Source: Bradyrhizobium yuanmingense (lineage in GTDB: Bacteria > Pseudomonadota > Alphaproteobacteria > Rhizobiales > Xanthobacteraceae). From it: a stretch of 64,000 nucleotides of DNA. The stretch spans positions 124,001 through 188,000 of the forward strand of contig NZ_FMAE01000001.1 of assembly GCF_900094575.1 (NCBI RefSeq), read 5' to 3'. A program made the translations under genes and the position numbers. How positions within the stretch are numbered: the first letter of the stretch is position 1; each line of letters starts with the position of its first letter. Under the pieces are notes generated by a model. That model ran no database searches. It was given only the letters and a program-made list of their open reading frames with translations, and was not told the origin of the DNA. Shown one piece after another: positions 8,788-18,101 of the stretch.

Positions 8788-9546
8788 TTAATGGATGATC
8801 TGGCCGAGGAAATCCCTCGCCCGCTCCGTCCTCGGCGCGCGGAAGAAGGTTTCGGGATCGGCTTCCTCGACGATCGAGCCGCGATCCATGAACACCACCC
8901 GGTCCGCGATCTCGCGGGCAAAGCCCATCTCGTGCGTGACGCAGACCATGGTCATGCCGTCTTTCGCGAGCTCCACCATGGTGTCGAGCACCTCCTTGAC
9001 CATCTCCGGGTCGAGCGCCGAGGTCGGCTCGTCGAACAGCATGATCTTCGGCTGCATGCACAGCGCCCGCGCGATGGCGACGCGCTGCTGCTGGCCGCCG
9101 GAGAGCTGCCCCGGATATTTGTTCGCCTGGTCGTGGATGCGCACCTTGCGGAGCAGACCGATCGCGCGCTCATGCGCATCAGTGCGGGACAGGCCCCGCA
9201 CCTTCATCGGCGCCAGCATGCAATTCTCGACGACCGAGAGGTGCGGAAACAGGTTGAAGCTCTGGAACACCATGCCGACCTCGCGACGAACGCCGTTGAC
9301 GTCGGTCATCCGGTCCGACAGCTCGATGCCGTCGACGACGATGCGCCCCGCATCGTGCTTTTCGATGTGGTTGATGCAGCGGATCAAGGTCGACTTGCCC
9401 GAGCCGGAGGGGCCGCACAGCACGATCTTCTCGCCGACCGCGACCGTGAGATTGACGTCGTTCAGGGCCGTGAAATGGCCGAACCGCTTCACCAAATTTT
9501 CAACGGTGACGATGGACGCCCGATTCCCCTCAGCGAACTCAAGCAT
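8788..9546 (-). CDS. Amino-acid ABC transporter ATP-binding protein (GltL/AapP type)
   Basis: About 252 residues. It has Walker [10 protein letters not shown], the Q-loop in [10 protein letters not shown], the signature LSGGQQQR, Walker [13 protein letters not shown] and the switch His in VTHEMGFA. The overall sequence is typical of the polar amino-acid uptake ATPases. The ATG at 9546 has a GAGAGGA ribosome-binding site; an in-frame upstream ATG at 9609 lacks one and would add 21 unrelated residues. It is the last gene of a five-gene leftward run: aminotransferase, binding protein, two permeases, ATPase. Confidence 0.95.
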   Translation of the reverse strand: MLEFAEGNRASIVTVENLVKRFGHFTALNDVNLTVAVGEKIVLCGPSGSGKSTLIRCINHIEKHDAGRIVVDGIELSDRMTDVNGVRREVGMVFQSFNLFPHLSVVENCMLAPMKVRGLSRTDAHERAIGLLRKVRIHDQANKYPGQLSGGQQQRVAIARALCMQPKIMLFDEPTSALDPEMVKEVLDTMVELAKDGMTMVCVTHEMGFAREIADRVVFMDRGSIVEEADPETFFRAPRTERARDFLGQIIH

Positions 9547-9583
9547 TTTTCCTCTCCAAAGACTGGGATGACCGTGCGCAGCG

Positions 9584-10278
9584 CTAGCGGCGTAGTCCCG
9601 CGATCGCATATCGCTTGCGCAAGGACGCTACGCATTGCGATGCCGCCGAACTGATCGCGAGGTAGACCACCGCAATCACCAGATACATCTCGACCAGACG
9701 GCCATTGAGCTGCGCCAGCTTCGAGGCTGCGCCAAGCAGATCGGTGAGCGAGAGCACGTAGACCAGCGAGGTATCCTGGAACAGGATGATGGTCTGGCTC
9801 AGGATGATCGGGCTGGCGACGCGAAGCACCTGCGGCAGGATCACGGCGCGATAGGTATCGAAGGTCGACAATGCGAGGGCCTGACAGGCCTCGAACTGAC
9901 CCCGGTTCACGGCGCGCAATCCGACGCGGATGATCTCCGAGTAATAGGCCGCCTCGAAAAGGCCGAAGGTGATGAAGGCGGTCCAGGTGGCGCCGATCGG
10001 GACCGGTCGCCCGCTTCCGCCGAGATGACCGAGCACGATCGGCACCAGGAAGAAGAACCAGAACAGGACCAGGATCAGCGGGATCGAGCGCATCAGGGCG
10101 ACATAGCCGCGCACGAGCTTGCCGAGCACGGGCACTTCGAAGTGCTGCACGAGGGCCAGGCAGGTGCCGAGGACCAGGCCGACCACGAAGCAACGGCGGT
10201 CAGCGCCAGGGAAAACAGCAGGCCCGACCAGAGGTAAGGCCACGCCTGAAGCACAACGGAGAAATCGAGGCTGGTCAC
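9584..10278 (-). pseudogene. Amino-acid ABC transporter permease, interrupted by a one-base frameshift
   Basis: The start codon is the GTG at 10278, overlapping the stop of the upstream permease gene as GTGA. From there the frame reads MTSLDFSVVLQAWPYL and then SGLLFSLALTAVA, a normal first membrane segment. It then runs out of frame and ends near 10093. The rest of a normal permease (GLVLGTCLALVQHF onward, including EAAYYSEIIRVGL and EACQALALS) is in another frame, ending at 9584. The two parts join perfectly if one base is added near 10188-10191. It is either a real recent mutation that would disable the transporter, a translational frameshift, or a sequencing error. The downstream frame alone lacks the first membrane segment. 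Confidence 0.85.
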
Positions 10279-11069
10279 TTCACGACCTCCATCGCGTCAG
10301 GCAGGGAATCAAGCGGTTGGATGGCGTGCGTCGCGCCCGGCTTGACTGCATCGTCCGCAGGGCTCGTCCCCGGAATGCGCACGGCCCTGTCGATCAACGC
10401 CATCCCCTGATAGGCGATGAGCGCCAGCGCGAGGTAGACAAGCGTCGCGGCGCCGAAAGCGGTGAAGGTCTGGAATGTCGCTTCGCTGATCTGGCGGGCC
10501 TGCGCCGTCAGCTCCATCAGCCCGATCGTGAGCGCGACCGAGGTGTTCTTGTAGATGCCCATCACCTCGCTGGTCAGGCTCGGAATGATCAGGCGCAGCG
10601 CCTGCGGCACGATGACGTAGCGATAGGTCGGATACCCGCTGAGCCCGAGCGCGCTTGCCGCTTCGACCTGACCTTTCGGCAGGGCCTCGATCCCGGCACG
10701 CACCTGTTCGGCGATCCGGGCGGCGGTGTAGAGACCGAGGCACACCAGTGCCGGAAAGAACGATCCCCAGGGTGGCGGAATCTGCTTGATGGCGTTCCCG
10801 AGCGAGGCGGGAAGAATCTCCGGCAGGACGAAGTACCAGAGAAACATCTGCACCAGCACGGGGATGTTGCGGAAGATCTCCACATAGAGGCGGGCAAGTG
10901 CCGCGACGGCTCGGTTCTGCACAGTGCGGCCGATGCCGACGACGATCCCGACCGCGAAGGCAATCCACCAGCCGAAGAACGCCAGCGCGAGGGTCCAGCC
11001 GAGGCCCGACACGAGCCAGTCGATATAGCGCTGGCCGTCTGCGGTCTGTTCAAGAAGCACTGCAAACAT
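10275..11069 (-). CDS. Amino-acid ABC transporter permease (GltJ type)
   Basis: A 264-residue inner-membrane permease of the His/Glu/Gln/Arg family. It carries the conserved cytoplasmic EAA loop (EAASALGLSGYPTYRYVIVP) and preceding segment ARIAEQVRAGIEALPKGQ, with several membrane segments. The start ATG at 11069 lies 49 bases after the binding-protein gene, and the stop overlaps the start of the second permease gene. The C-terminal tail is longer and more polar than usual. It pairs with the frameshifted second permease to form the channel. Confidence 0.93.
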   Translation of the reverse strand: MFAVLLEQTADGQRYIDWLVSGLGWTLALAFFGWWIAFAVGIVVGIGRTVQNRAVAALARLYVEIFRNIPVLVQMFLWYFVLPEILPASLGNAIKQIPPPWGSFFPALVCLGLYTAARIAEQVRAGIEALPKGQVEAASALGLSGYPTYRYVIVPQALRLIIPSLTSEVMGIYKNTSVALTIGLMELTAQARQISEATFQTFTAFGAATLVYLALALIAYQGMALIDRAVRIPGTSPADDAVKPGATHAIQPLDSLPDAMEVVK

Positions 11070-11118
11070 GGCGAACCTCAGGGCTCGGTTTGCGGGACAC
11101 TCTCCGCCGACGTCGCAA

Positions 11119-12012
11119 TTAGTCCACCGCGTCGCTGGGACGCGCGATCCGTTCCGTGAGCTCGACCGTCAGCGGAAACGCCAGGTTCTCGTTCTTGGGC
11201 GGAATTGGCCTGGTGAACCATTTGGCGTAGGTCTTTTCGAACTGGCCCGATGCCATCTGCTTCGACAGAACGTCGTCGACCAGCGCCTTGAAGCCGGTAT
11301 CGCCCTTCGTGAACATCAGGCCATAATAGATCTTGGCGTAACCCTCGGGGAGAAATATCAGCGCATCCGGCTTCGGAGCTGCGGCCTTGAGGCCGGCGAG
11401 CAGAATGTCGTCCTCCATGAACGCGGCCGCGCGGCCGGTGTTCAGCATCAGGAAGGATTCGGCATGGTCCTTTGCCTGGACGATGTTGAAGCCGAGCTGC
11501 TCCTTCGCATTCACGCCTTGCGCGAAGCCGACGGCATTCGAGCCCTGGGTGACGACGATGGTTTTGCCCTTGAGATCGCCGGCCGTCTTCAGGCCGCTAT
11601 CCGCTTTGACCAGCCAGCGCGGCTGACTGACGAAGGTGGCGACGGAAAACGAGACCTGCTCCTGCCGCTTCCTGTCGTTGGCCGTGCCGCCGCACTCGAT
11701 GTCGACGGTGCCGCTCTGGATCAGCGGGATGCGATTGGACGAGTTCACCGGAACGTAATTGACTTTGAGATTGGGTAAGGCGGTCTCCGCCTTGATGCGC
11801 TCGACGATGGCCGCGCAGAGGTCGAGCGAGAACCCGATCGGCTTCTGGTCGGGACCGAGATAGGAGAACGGGATCGAGGCCTCGCGATGACCGATGGTGA
11901 TGGCGCCGTTCGACTTGATCCTGGCCAGCGTGGGGCTGTCGGCGGCAGAAGCGGCGCTGCCGAGGCCGCCAATGACCGACAGAATGCTCAAGACACATGC
12001 AAACTTCGTCAT
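11119..12012 (-). CDS. Amino-acid ABC transporter substrate-binding protein (GltI type)
   Basis: A 297-residue periplasmic protein with a classic signal peptide (MTKFACVLSILSVIGGLG, cleavage near ASA-AD). Family 3 binding-protein motifs are present: IPFSYLGPDQKPIGFSLDLC, VDIECGGTANDRKRQE and KTIVVTQGSNA. The closest recognisable relatives bind glutamate or aspartate, but ligand prediction from such motifs is unreliable. It sits 22 bases after the aminotransferase gene, implying that the transported amino compound is deaminated by that enzyme. Confidence 0.93.
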   Translation of the reverse strand: MTKFACVLSILSVIGGLGSAASAADSPTLARIKSNGAITIGHREASIPFSYLGPDQKPIGFSLDLCAAIVERIKAETALPNLKVNYVPVNSSNRIPLIQSGTVDIECGGTANDRKRQEQVSFSVATFVSQPRWLVKADSGLKTAGDLKGKTIVVTQGSNAVGFAQGVNAKEQLGFNIVQAKDHAESFLMLNTGRAAAFMEDDILLAGLKAAAPKPDALIFLPEGYAKIYYGLMFTKGDTGFKALVDDVLSKQMASGQFEKTYAKWFTRPIPPKNENLAFPLTVELTERIARPSDAVD

Positions 12013-12034
12013 GTACGTCTCCTTGCTGGACAGC

Positions 12035-13195
12035 CTATGCGGCTCTCGATGATGGCTTCACGCCGCGCCGCTGGATGACCTCGATCAGGCGGTCTACGTC
12101 GGCAATCGTGTTGAACATCCCGAACGACACGCGAATGCCGTCCCGCTCCGGAGACACGCGGACGTTATTCTCCTCGAAATGGCCGAGCCATTCGGCCGCG
12201 GGCAGCGCAATGACGTAGATGTGCGGCGCGCGATGCTGCCGCGCGCGAGGGCCGACCAGGCGAACGCCCAGCACATCGAGCCGGGCGATGAGATGATCGC
12301 CGAGATCGAAACAATGGTTCTGGATGTTCTCGACGCCCAGCGCTTCGATCATGTCGAGCGAGGCATCGAGGGCATGGATCGCCGGAAGATTGAAATTGCC
12401 GAGCTCGAAGCGGCGCGCGCTCGGGGCCGGATCGAGCCTGTCAGGCCGGGCGATCAGATCGGCCGGGACTTCAGCGAGGCTCGCAGCCGCAAGATAGGTC
12501 GGCTCGAGCTCAGCCCTCGACTTGTCCCAATAGAGCAGGCCCAGCCCTTGCGGCACGAGCAGCCCCTTATGGCTGCCCGAACCGATGAAGGTCGCGCGCA
12601 TGGCTTTCGCATCGATTGGCACGACACCGATCGCCTGCATCACGTCGACGACGAAATGGAGCCCCTTCTCCGCGCAGAGGGCGCCGATGCTTTCGATGTC
12701 GAAACGATGGCCGGCATGGAATGTCACCTGCGAGATCGAGATCGCCCTCGTGCTCGCATCGATGTAGGGACGAAGACTGTCGGCGTTCACGATCTCCGTC
12801 ATCGGCACGAATGCGACGGTCACACCCTTGCGCCGCAGATTGAGGAACGCGTAGGCGTTGTTCGGATGATCGCCGTGGATCATCAGGACCTTGTCACCGG
12901 CGCGCAGCGGCAGCGCATTCGCGGCGATGTTCATGCTTTCCGAGGTGTTCTTGGTGAAGGCGATCCCGTCGCCCGATACGCCGAGAAACCGCGCCAGCTT
13001 TTCGCGCGTCTGCTCGACGCGATCGAGCCAGACGCTCTTCGGGCCGGCGGTCTCGAGACCTTCGCTCAGAAAACGATCGATCGCCGCTTTGACGGGGCGC
13101 GCAAGCGGCGTCTGGAAGCCGGAATCGAGATAGGTGATCCGCTCGGCAGCCGGAAACTCCCTCCGCACGGCATCGAAGTCGTAATGGCCTGACAT
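12035..13195 (-). CDS. PLP-dependent class V aminotransferase
   Basis: About 386 residues. The PLP-binding Lys is in SGSHKGLLVPQG and the Asp that contacts the pyridine ring is in VVDVMQAIG. The N-terminal FPAAERITYLDSGFQTPLAR and NTSESMN motifs fit the class V family of cysteine desulfurase, isopenicillin epimerase and kynureninase-like enzymes. The exact reaction cannot be assigned. The ATG at 13195 has a well-placed AGGAGAT; the frame is open upstream to 13393 but that extension crosses the intergenic promoter region. It leads the operon of an amino-acid transporter and diverges from an IclR regulator gene. Confidence 0.9.
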   Translation of the reverse strand: MSGHYDFDAVRREFPAAERITYLDSGFQTPLARPVKAAIDRFLSEGLETAGPKSVWLDRVEQTREKLARFLGVSGDGIAFTKNTSESMNIAANALPLRAGDKVLMIHGDHPNNAYAFLNLRRKGVTVAFVPMTEIVNADSLRPYIDASTRAISISQVTFHAGHRFDIESIGALCAEKGLHFVVDVMQAIGVVPIDAKAMRATFIGSGSHKGLLVPQGLGLLYWDKSRAELEPTYLAAASLAEVPADLIARPDRLDPAPSARRFELGNFNLPAIHALDASLDMIEALGVENIQNHCFDLGDHLIARLDVLGVRLVGPRARQHRAPHIYVIALPAAEWLGHFEENNVRVSPERDGIRVSFGMFNTIADVDRLIEVIQRRGVKPSSRAA

Positions 13196-13293
13196 CCCGA
13201 TCTCCTGAAGCACTTCCCCGGTGGCTCGCACTGCACAAATCCTGTTCACCACCGAGCAGCGCCAACGATATGGGCACGACACAAAAGTGCCTA

Positions 13294-13344
13294 TACAAAT
13301 TTTCATATTCCAGTATATTTCATTCCGAAAAATGATAATTTGTA
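13294..13344. promoter_or_regulatory. Long inverted repeat, probable IclR operator
   Basis: TACAAATTTTCAT at 13294-13306 is repeated inverted at 13332-13344 as ATGATAATTTGTA, with 12 of 13 positions matching and a 25-base gap. It lies in an AT-rich stretch between the divergent aminotransferase and IclR genes, 22 bases before the IclR start codon. Placement and symmetry suggest the binding site through which the IclR protein controls both directions. Confidence 0.6.
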
Positions 13345-13365
13345 CTTCGGGTGGAGACTGGCGAA

Positions 13366-14166
13366 ATGCAGCAGCCGAGTACCGACGGGCCATTGGACCG
13401 CGCCTTCGCGATCATTGGCTATGTCGCCAGCCAGACCAGAGCAGCCTCGGTCGCGGACATCGCCGCTGCGCTGTCCCTGCCGCTGCCGACTGCGCATCGG
13501 CTCATCGGAAATCTGGAGCAGCGCGGGCTGCTTCAGAAAGCCGTGGGAACGAAGCGGTACGTGGTCGGCAATCAAATGGTCACGCTGTCGGCCCGCGTCA
13601 TCGGCGCAGCTTTCCGTACCGCCCGCCGGCACGCGGTGCTCCGCGCCGTCGCCGCCGAAATCGGCGAGCAATGCGAGATCGGCGTCGTGCGGGACAACGT
13701 CGTTGCTTACGTCGACAGCGTCCGCGTATCGCAACCTCAAGGCCTGCAATTCAATCCCGGCGAAGCGGCCCCGCTCCACTGCACGTCGACCGGCAAGATC
13801 TACATGAGCCGGCTGCCGGAACGCGCGCGCGAGAAGCTGTGCCACGCGCTCACGCTGACGCGATACACCGAAACCACGATCGTGGACGTCGAGCACCTGA
13901 TGAAGGTGCTCGATGAGACCCGCAAGCGCGGCTGGGCCAAGACCAATGAAGAATATGTGCGAGGCGTGGTCGGCTGTGCCGTTCCCATCCTCTCACCGGA
14001 TCGCGAGCTGATCGCGTGCCTGGGTGTGTCTGTTCCCGTGGCACGGGTGAGCTTCACCGAGCTGGATCGGTTCATAGCTCCCCTGCAGAAGGCCGCTGCG
14101 CTGCTATCGGAGACGATCCTCGCGGACAATGAGGACGGCGTAAGCGAAGCCGTGTCGGCAAGCTGA
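13366..14166 (+). CDS. IclR family transcriptional regulator
   Basis: About 266 residues. The N-terminal winged helix-turn-helix includes TRAASVADIAAALSLPLPTA and HRLIGNLEQRGLL, and the C-terminal half is an IclR effector domain with CTSTGKIYMSRLP and RGWAKTNEEYVRG. IclR proteins respond to small organic acids or related metabolites. The ATG at 13366 is preferred, with GGAG nine bases upstream; a GTG at 13351 in frame is possible. It is read away from the aminotransferase/ABC transporter operon and likely regulates it. Confidence 0.93.
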   Translation: MQQPSTDGPLDRAFAIIGYVASQTRAASVADIAAALSLPLPTAHRLIGNLEQRGLLQKAVGTKRYVVGNQMVTLSARVIGAAFRTARRHAVLRAVAAEIGEQCEIGVVRDNVVAYVDSVRVSQPQGLQFNPGEAAPLHCTSTGKIYMSRLPERAREKLCHALTLTRYTETTIVDVEHLMKVLDETRKRGWAKTNEEYVRGVVGCAVPILSPDRELIACLGVSVPVARVSFTELDRFIAPLQKAAALLSETILADNEDGVSEAVSAS

Positions 14167-14232
14167 TGCTGCTCGAACGTCGTCCACAATCACCGAGATT
14201 GTCCTCGCCCTGCAAGCCGGATCAGGCCTTGG

Positions 14233-14427
14233 TCAATATCTCGGGCGGTGCGACTTCGCCCACTCGCGGGCATGTGCGATGGGCTCTTGCGGCGGCAGGA
14301 TGGCGCGCAGCTTCTGTATCGCCGGCTGGCTCTCCATGGGTCCCGCCATCGACAGAAGGCCGGAAATTTCGGACCCTGCCGGCGCTGTTCCTGCAGGAGC
14401 GTCGTCAAAATTCAGGCTCTCGGCCAT
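14233..14427 (-). CDS. Small hypothetical protein (64 residues)
   Basis: The ATG at 14427 is preceded by a good Shine-Dalgarno (GGGAGG at 14435-14440, 7-base spacer). The predicted protein begins MAESLNFDDAPAGTAPAG, is soluble, contains no cysteine or membrane segment, and ends with a basic tail. I recognise no family. The ribosome-binding site is the main support; a chance reading frame cannot be excluded. Confidence 0.45.
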   Translation of the reverse strand: MAESLNFDDAPAGTAPAGSEISGLLSMAGPMESQPAIQKLRAILPPQEPIAHAREWAKSHRPRY

Positions 14428-14591
14428 GGCGTTTCCTCCCATCAGCACAGCCAGCATAGGCGGCCAGGACGAGACCGGCCCGTGCCGACGCCCGCGACGC
14501 AAAGGCCAAAGCGGCGCGCATCGTCGGCTGCCCCAACACGTCAGACATTCAATCATTGAAACGCCTCACGGTGCATTTTCTGTGCCTTGGA

Positions 14592-15476
14592 TCAGCTCTT
14601 GGTGCTGGCGGTCTTGTCGATCGCCGCGCGCAAGCCTTCAGCAAGCTTGATCGCGTCGTCATTGGCCCAGAAGTGCATGAAGAAGAGTCGCGGCTGTTCG
14701 TTCAGCATATGGCTGTGCAGCGCCGTCACCTCGATGCCATGCGTCCGCAGCGCCGCGATGACTGGATTCACCTCGTCGCTGGTCAGCACGAAATCGCCGG
14801 TGATGGCGGCCTTGCCGCCGCCGGTCGGCTGGAAATTGATGGCGGTCGCGACGCCCATTGGACCGACGGGGGTTAGCAGCATGCCGTTCTCCGTGATCGG
14901 GTCGCGCCGTTTCACATTGAACTGGTAGACGCCGCCATTGCCCTGCCCCTTGACGCCGATGATCTGATCGAGCTTTGCGGTGTCGAGATCGATAGAGGGC
15001 GGATTCCCGGCTGCGGCGACCGTCAGGGGCGTCTTGCTTTCGGCGAGCGCATCACGGATTGCCGACGCCAGCTTGATAGGGTCGCCGTGTCCGGCGACGT
15101 GCATGTAGAATGTCGCCGGGCTTGCGCGCAGCAGATGGTTGTGCACGGCGGTAATCTCGAGACCGCTCGCCATCATCTTAGCCATCACTGGATTGATCTC
15201 GGTCTCAAGCAGCACGAGGTCACCCATGACCATGGTTCCGCCATGCGCAGGCTTGAACGCCAGCCAGCCGCCAAGCGCCAGCGCCGGCTTGATCGTGACG
15301 CCATCCAACGTCACGGTGAGATCGGTGCGCGGGAAGCCGTAGCGATGGACATCGTCCGCAACGGTTGGCTTGCGGCCCAGTGCCTCATCGACCTTTTGCC
15401 AGTCGATGCCCTGCGCGTGAGCGTTCGTGATGAAGCAGGCAGCGACGCCGATCAGTGCCGAAACCGTCTTATGCAT
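14592..15476 (-). CDS. Exported DUF1259 protein with two tandem copies of the domain
   Basis: A 294-residue protein with an N-terminal signal peptide (cleavage near AHA-QG). It contains two related halves of the DUF1259 (LppY/LpqO-like) type. Residues 51-147 hold VHNHLL (His112, His114) and YMHVAGHGD (His126, His130). Residues 185-290 hold LHSHML (His254, His256) and FMHFWANDD (His268). The repeated histidines resemble a metal or ligand site, but no activity is established for the family. It stands alone, transcribed leftward. Confidence 0.85.
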   Translation of the reverse strand: MHKTVSALIGVAACFITNAHAQGIDWQKVDEALGRKPTVADDVHRYGFPRTDLTVTLDGVTIKPALALGGWLAFKPAHGGTMVMGDLVLLETEINPVMAKMMASGLEITAVHNHLLRASPATFYMHVAGHGDPIKLASAIRDALAESKTPLTVAAAGNPPSIDLDTAKLDQIIGVKGQGNGGVYQFNVKRRDPITENGMLLTPVGPMGVATAINFQPTGGGKAAITGDFVLTSDEVNPVIAALRTHGIEVTALHSHMLNEQPRLFFMHFWANDDAIKLAEGLRAAIDKTASTKS

Positions 15477-15923
15477 GGATCAGCTCCCTTGAGCTCTGGG
15501 TGTGTCCCTGCCCCAATCGGATAAGTGAGGCCGCTCCGGCCGTTCCGCCACACACAGCGGACTCGCCGCGGAGGCGCATGCCATGGCGGTTCGGATGCCG
15601 GCAAGCCGAGAGGGTCGTGGAATGGAGTTGCGGTGTGTGAACATGCTGCGCCCTTGGTGATCAGGACGCGATGCTTGGGCATGTCGCCTCGCGGGGAGAT
15701 CGCACATCCCCGTCGCGCTGACTAAAAACCCGCAGGGCAGAACTGTCAACCGGCGCACGGCCGCGTCACGTCACGAAGAGTTCACCCTTTGAAGGAACCC
15801 GCCAGCCGCCATCTTGAAACGACGAGGCGGTTTCACATACATTGTCGGCGTGGGGACGATGCAGACTCCCCGTGAGACCCAGGTCCAAGCTCTGCGCAGC
15901 ACGCAAATCCGTGGAGCTTGCGC
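15477..15923. other. Gene-free stretch between divergent DUF1259 and Cj0069-family genes
   Basis: A stretch of 447 bases that must contain both divergent promoters. A 92-codon reading frame on the minus strand (15480-15758) has no clear ribosome-binding site and looks like low-information sequence, so it is not annotated. I see no terminator, repeat or riboswitch pattern here. Confidence 0.6.
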
Positions 15924-17003
15924 ATGGACACCGAACGTCACCCCTCTCCCCGCCAGACTATAGCCATCCTCTCGCGCGGCGACGCGGCCGCGCGGCGCGA
16001 GGCGACGGCGCAGAACAGCCGCTTCGTCCGCGTCTTCGAAGCGCTCGCCGCCGCTGGCATCGACGCCTTCCCAGTGATCTATGACGAGAGCTTTGCGGGC
16101 GCGGTCCGCGACCAATTGCTTGCAGCCGACGGCGTGCTGGTCTGGGTCGATCCGATCCACCAGGGCAAGACCCGCGCCGAGCTCGACGCCCTGCTGCGCG
16201 ACGTCGCGGCGCAAGGGCCATGGGTGAGCGCGCATCCGGACATCATTCTGAAGATGGGCGTCAAGGAGGTGCTCTACCGGACACGGCATCTGGGCTGGGG
16301 CGCCGACACGCACCGCTATGACACCGCCATAAGCTTCCGCAGCCAGTTTCCGGCGCGCCTTCGTGCCAGCGGCCCGCGCGTGCTGAAGCAGAACCGCGGC
16401 AATGGCGGCCAGGGGGTCTGGAAGGTTGAGGCCCTGCCCGATACCGAAGGCATGGTTCGCGTGCTGCATGCGCAGCGCGGCAGCACGCCGGAGGACATGC
16501 CGATCGATGCGCTGCTCGCACGGTGCGAGCCCTATTTCGGTTGGGGCGGCTGCATCATCGACCAGGCGTTTCATCCGCGCCTGCCCGACGGCATGATCCG
16601 CTGCTACATGAGCGGCGCCAAAGTCGCAGGCTTCGGACACCAGAAGATCAAGGCGCTGATCCCGCCGCCGCCGGAGGGACCGGAGGCGCCTGAGGCGCAG
16701 CCCGGGCCGCGTATCATGCACGGGCCTGATGCTCCGCCATTCCAGGCGCTGCGCGGAGCGATGGAGGACGAATGGACGCCGCAGATGATGGCAACGCTCG
16801 GCATCGATGAGTCGTCATTGCCGGTGATCTGGGATGCGGACTTCCTGTACGGGCCGAAAGATGCGGCCGGCGCAGACACCTACGTGCTCTGCGAGATCAA
16901 CGCGAGCTCGTGCTTTGCGATCCCCGAGGAGGCGCCGGCTGCGATCGCGCGGACGGTGAAGCAACGGCTGATGCGGACTGAACGCACAGAGGCCCGAACA
17001 TAG
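15924..17003 (+). CDS. Cj0069 family protein (ATP-grasp-like)
   Basis: About 359 residues. The sequence contains LKQNRGNGGQGVWKVE, which resembles an ATP-grasp nucleotide-binding strand, and a late CEINASSCFAIPEEAP, which resembles the metal-binding end of that fold. The whole corresponds to the Cj0069 family of unknown function. A ligase joining a carboxylate to an amine would be the default guess. The ATG at 15924 has GGAG eight bases upstream; a TTG at 15918 is less likely. It stands alone between the DUF1259 gene and the transketolase operon, which converges on it. Confidence 0.8.
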   Translation: MDTERHPSPRQTIAILSRGDAAARREATAQNSRFVRVFEALAAAGIDAFPVIYDESFAGAVRDQLLAADGVLVWVDPIHQGKTRAELDALLRDVAAQGPWVSAHPDIILKMGVKEVLYRTRHLGWGADTHRYDTAISFRSQFPARLRASGPRVLKQNRGNGGQGVWKVEALPDTEGMVRVLHAQRGSTPEDMPIDALLARCEPYFGWGGCIIDQAFHPRLPDGMIRCYMSGAKVAGFGHQKIKALIPPPPEGPEAPEAQPGPRIMHGPDAPPFQALRGAMEDEWTPQMMATLGIDESSLPVIWDADFLYGPKDAAGADTYVLCEINASSCFAIPEEAPAAIARTVKQRLMRTERTEART

Positions 17004-17090
17004 CCTCGCCGGGCGTTTGGACAGCAGCCCTCGTTCTCCGCAGCAATGCTGCGAAGCATGTCGGTCGCTTCGATTGTAAAGAGGTGGCTG

Positions 17091-18101
17091 CTAGCGCAGC
17101 CAGGCCTTGATCTGTCGCTTCACTTCCGCGGTCGAGATGCCGTAGCGGTCGTGCAGCGTCGGCAGCGCGCCGGCGGCGAGAAACTCGTCCGGCAGCCCGA
17201 TCTGCCGGAATGGGGGATGGACGCCGGAGCGCATCAACAGCGTCGCCACCGCTTCGCCGAGGCCGCCGATCACGGTGTGGTTCTCGGCGACGACGACGAG
17301 GCGGCCGGGCTTGCCCGCTTCGTGCAGGATCGCCGCGGTATCGAGCGGCTTGATCGTGGGCACGTGCAGGACGGCAGCGCTGACGCGGTCGTCAGACAAG
17401 GCCTGGGCCGCCTCCAGCGCGCGCATGGTCATGATGCCCGAGGAAATGATCAGGACATCGGTGCCGTCGCGCAGCAGCGCAGCCTTGCCGAGCTCGAAGC
17501 GGTAATTGTACTCGTCGAGCACCAGCGGCACTTGTCCGCGCAGCACCCGCATATAGACCGGTCCGCGATGCGCGGCGATGACCGGCACGATCTGCTCGAT
17601 CTCATGCGCGTCGCAGGGATCGATCACCGTCATGTTGGGCATCGCGCGGAACAGCGCGAGGTCCTCGACCGCCTGATGGCTCGGGCCGTAGCCGGAGGTC
17701 AGGCCGGGCAACGCACAGGCGATCTTCACGTTGCGGTCTTCCTCGGCGATGGTCTGATGGATGAAGTCGTAGGCCCGGCGCGAGGCGAACACCGCGTAGG
17801 TCGTTGCGAAGGGCATAAAGCCTTCGGCCGCGAGCCCCGAGGCTGCGGCGAACAGCAGCTGCTCGGCCATGCCCATCTGGTAATAACGATCGGGGAAGGC
17901 CTGCGCGAAGATGTGCAGGTCGGTGTATTTGCCGAGATCGGCGGTCATGCCGACGACGTCCTCGCGTCCGCGGGCGAGCTCGACGAGCGCGTGCCCGAAC
18001 GGAGCCGGCCGGGTGCGCTGGCCTTCCGCCGCGATCGAGGCGATCATGGCCGAGGTCGTCAGGCGCGGCTTGGCCCATGGGGTCGATCCGGCGGACTTCA
18101 T
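17091..18101 (-). CDS. Split transketolase, C-terminal subunit
   Basis: About 336 residues containing the pyrimidine-binding (YMGMAEQ-like QMGMAEQLLFAAASGLA) and C-terminal domains of transketolase, including TSGYGPSHQAVEDLALFR. With the N-terminal subunit encoded just upstream it makes a full thiamine-diphosphate enzyme. The ATG at 18101 overlaps the stop of the upstream subunit gene. Split transketolases are used for unusual sugars, for example apiose and sulfoquinovose breakdown, but no kinase, isomerase or transporter for such a route is present here. Confidence 0.9.
   Translation of the reverse strand: MKSAGSTPWAKPRLTTSAMIASIAAEGQRTRPAPFGHALVELARGREDVVGMTADLGKYTDLHIFAQAFPDRYYQMGMAEQLLFAAASGLAAEGFMPFATTYAVFASRRAYDFIHQTIAEEDRNVKIACALPGLTSGYGPSHQAVEDLALFRAMPNMTVIDPCDAHEIEQIVPVIAAHRGPVYMRVLRGQVPLVLDEYNYRFELGKAALLRDGTDVLIISSGIMTMRALEAAQALSDDRVSAAVLHVPTIKPLDTAAILHEAGKPGRLVVVAENHTVIGGLGEAVATLLMRSGVHPPFRQIGLPDEFLAAGALPTLHDRYGISTAEVKRQIKAWLR

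Noticed and set aside
15480..15758. Possible small gene on the minus strand between DUF1259 and the Cj0069-family gene
   Set aside because: No convincing ribosome-binding site, no conserved motif or signal peptide.
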